Origin: an uncultured Verrucomicrobiota bacterium
GTDB taxonomy: Bacteria > Verrucomicrobiota > Verrucomicrobiia > Limisphaerales > UBA1319
Assembly (NCBI GenBank): GCA_903845125.1
Contig: CAIMWS010000180.1
Coordinates: forward strand, 1 to 48,131
Direction of reading: 5' to 3'
Length of the DNA stretch: 48,131 bases
Within the stretch, counting starts at the first letter, position 1, and the number at the start of each line of letters is the position of its first letter. The notes under the pieces are model-generated. The model did not search any database. It saw only the letters and a program-made list of their open reading frames with translations, and was not told the origin of the DNA. Below, one piece after another: positions 42,913 to 48,131 of the stretch. The translations under genes and the position numbers were made by a program.

Positions 42913-44109
42913 CTACCGGGCTTCCTCTTCGGCCTGGCTCTGGAGGACGTAGAGGAGCGCCTTGACGGCCAGTTCGATCAGCAGGAACGGCTTGGCGATG
43001 AAATCGTTGCCGCCGCTCAGTGTGGACCGCGCCCGCACCTCGAAATCGTTCAGGCCCGTGACGAAGAGGACGGGTGTTTTTTTGTTCTGGCTTGAGGCGC
43101 GCAACACCTCGCACACCTCGAAGCCGTTCTTGCCCGGCATATTCACATCCAGGATCACCAGGTCGAACCGGTTCTGCCGCAGCACGCTCAAGGCGAGTTC
43201 GGAGTCATCCAGGCAGATGGGGCGGAGATTCACCAGCTCGAGCGCGGCGCTGGCGGCCCAGCGGGAGACTGAATCGTCGTCCAGGATCAGGGTCAGCGCC
43301 GGGGGCAGCCGGCCGGGCGTGGCGGTGGGGGTCTGGTGCAGCAGGGAGACGAGGAAATCGACCGCCAGGGCCACGGTGCGCAGGGTGGAAGGGTTGATTT
43401 TATCGGGCTCCTCGTAAAGCTCCCGCAGGAGGCTCTCCAAGGCGCCGGCGAGCTGGGCGATGCGGGTGAATCCAGCCAGCCAGGCGCTGCTGGCCACCGA
43501 GTGCACCGCCTGGTTCAAGGCGAGCAGCGGGTCCAGCCGCCGGCTGGCCTCCGGGCTGCGCGAGAAGGCCTGCAGCGTGTTCCGCAGGTTCACGCACACC
43601 GCCGGGAGCTCCCGCAGGAACATCCTCCGCGCCTCCCGCCCGACCCCGCCCAACCCGGCCGGACCCGCTGGCGGGAGCGCCGGCGGGAGGGATCCCGCTG
43701 CGGCGGGCAGGGGGGGCGTCGCCGGTGTTTCCTGCTCCTCCACCCGGGAGAGATAGGGGAACAGCTTCTCGAAAATCTGCTCCGTGGTGAACTCCAGCTT
43801 GGAGAGGCATTCCGTGGCCCCCGCCGCCCGGGCTTCCTCCAGCATCTCCGGCTGCGTGGCATTGGTGATCACCAGCACCGGCACCCGCCTCAGCGCCTCC
43901 TGGGCGCGCAGGAATTTCAGCACCCCGAGGCCGTTTACCTTGGGCATCATCAGGTCGAGCAGCACCAGGTGCGGCCGCAGGTCCTGGAGGATCTCGATCG
44001 CCACCTCCCCGTTGGAGGCCACTTCCACCGCGAAGCCCTGTCTCTGGATCATCATCTGCCAGATGCGGGTGATGATCGCGTCATCTTCCACTATCAGGAT
44101 TTTTTTCAT
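42913..44109 (-). CDS. Output-less response regulator, REC / HPt-like / REC
   Basis: A 398-aa cytoplasmic protein. Receiver 1 (1-120) keeps E8, D9, D10, D52, T82 and K104. A Pro/Ala linker (about 125-155) leads to a helical region (about 160-258) shaped like a histidine phosphotransfer domain, with H203 in AVHSVASSAWLAGFTRIAQL. The Lys and Gly that usually follow the His (H-x-x-K-G) are Ala206 and Ser207, so phosphotransfer is uncertain. Receiver 2 (270-390) keeps D277-D279, D321, T351 and K373. There is no DNA-binding or enzymatic output. The start at 44109 (MKKILIVEDD) is chosen because the longer reading frame to 44304 overlaps the HPt end of the upstream gene. It starts 11 nt after that gene's stop. 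Confidence 0.9.
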   Translation of the reverse strand: MKKILIVEDDAIITRIWQMMIQRQGFAVEVASNGEVAIEILQDLRPHLVLLDLMMPKVNGLGVLKFLRAQEALRRVPVLVITNATQPEMLEEARAAGATECLSKLEFTTEQIFEKLFPYLSRVEEQETPATPPLPAAAGSLPPALPPAGPAGLGGVGREARRMFLRELPAVCVNLRNTLQAFSRSPEASRRLDPLLALNQAVHSVASSAWLAGFTRIAQLAGALESLLRELYEEPDKINPSTLRTVALAVDFLVSLLHQTPTATPGRLPPALTLILDDDSVSRWAASAALELVNLRPICLDDSELALSVLRQNRFDLVILDVNMPGKNGFEVCEVLRASSQNKKTPVLFVTGLNDFEVRARSTLSGGNDFIAKPFLLIELAVKALLYVLQSQAEEEAR

Positions 44110-44120
44110 CGTGAGTCGGT

Positions 44121-47897
<3,777 letters not shown>

Positions 47898-47932
47898 GTG
47901 CAACTAATAACCCACGGTCGAGATCCGAACAA
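47898..47932 (-). promoter_or_regulatory. Candidate leaderless promoter of the MASE1 kinase operon
   Basis: On the minus strand TTGTTC (47932-47927), a 17-nt spacer and TATTAG (47909-47904) are followed by 6 nt and the ATG at 47897. The predicted transcription start coincides with the start codon, and no Shine-Dalgarno is present. The geometry is identical to that at 4490-4524. Confidence 0.45.
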
Positions 47933-48000
47933 TCACTTTGTTTTTTTGCCTGGTTTTTTGCTCGTCAAGCGCCTCCTTTTGGGGCCTGAATAGCGGCGCC

Positions 48001-48131
48001 ATGAAACTTTTTCTTCATCCGCCCGGCTGGGGTCGCCCCGGCCTGGCCGCCGCTCTGCTGGCGGCTGCCCTGCCGCTGCTGGCCGCCCAATTCCGCCCGC
48101 CCAACGTGGTGATGGTGTTCACCGACGACCA
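48001..48131 (+). CDS. Sulfatase, N-terminal fragment (cut by window edge)
   Basis: The 43 visible codons encode a signal peptide (MKLFLHPPGW, then an Ala/Leu core ending LLAAQ) followed by RPPNVVMVFTDDQ. The R-P-N-x-V-x-x-x-x-D-D-Q pattern opens the type I sulfatase fold, and its two Asp residues normally bind the active-site calcium. The Cys/Ser that becomes formylglycine lies beyond the window. A -10-like GAATAG (47988-47993) is 7 nt before the ATG, with no Shine-Dalgarno. It would remove sulfate esters from glycans, which fits the carbohydrate genes elsewhere in the window. Divergent from the MASE1 kinase operon. Confidence 0.75.
   Translation, partial: MKLFLHPPGWGRPGLAAALLAAALPLLAAQFRPPNVVMVFTDD

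Noticed and set aside
42899..43114. N-terminal extension of trmB to an upstream ATG
   Set aside because: It would overlap the coding end of the REC-REC gene in another frame and adds residues foreign to TrmB. The start at 42898 has a purine-rich site and the family length.

Overview
The window looks like chromosomal DNA of a high-GC member of the Verrucomicrobiota, probably Limisphaerales/Pedosphaeraceae-like. This is inferred from gene content: exported lamin-tail/CotH protein, paired GH106-type glycosidases, PQQ-like propeller protein, sulfatase, and large PAS-rich hybrid kinases. No rRNA or tRNA gene was seen. Several operon-leading genes have no Shine-Dalgarno sequence and instead carry a -10-like hexamer 6-8 nt before the ATG.

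Region 1 (1-18.7 kb) is a carbohydrate-degradation region. A small membrane-anchored unknown protein is followed by a minus-strand pair, GH127-like (beta-L-arabinofuranosidase type) then GH97. A divergent exported PQQ-like beta-propeller protein ends at a clear intrinsic terminator. Then comes a minus-strand run: two GH106-type (alpha-L-rhamnosidase-like) proteins 15 nt apart and, 106 nt on, a 1972-residue lamin-tail/CotH exported protein. The enzyme mix (arabinose, galactose/glucose, rhamnose) fits plant cell-wall or pectin side chains. No SusC/SusD pair, transporter or DNA-binding regulator is visible. A heparinase II/III-like lyase (23.8-25.7 kb) and a sulfatase start (48.0 kb, cut by the window edge) extend the theme.

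Region 2 (18.8-28 kb) holds two minus-strand cytoplasmic hybrid histidine kinases. Between them lie a four-EF-hand calcium-binding protein of XopAW-like appearance and the heparinase-like lyase, both on the plus strand. The first kinase promoter region has a tandem 11-bp direct repeat. The second kinase is preceded by a 17-bp palindrome.

Region 3 (28.3-47.9 kb) is a signalling island of two convergent operons. The plus operon has four genes joined by three identical 4-bp ATGA overlaps: a 2185-aa and a 1641-aa hybrid kinase that are tandem paralogues, then two short receiver-kinase proteins that are also paralogues. One of the short pair has lost the key asparagines of its ATP site. The minus operon has a MASE1-PAS-kinase-REC-REC-HPt protein, a REC-(HPt-like)-REC protein and trmB (tRNA m7G46 methyltransferase).

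Across the window there are six sensor kinases, one kinase-like protein with a degraded ATP site, 13 receiver domains, about 20 PAS, 3 GAF, one intact HPt and one HPt-like domain. There is no DNA-binding, cyclic-di-GMP or other output domain. The island therefore looks like the input and transfer part of a phosphorelay whose output lies elsewhere. The convergent junction holds an imperfect repeat element related to a copy after the EF-hand gene and to a partial copy in the GH106/CotH spacer.
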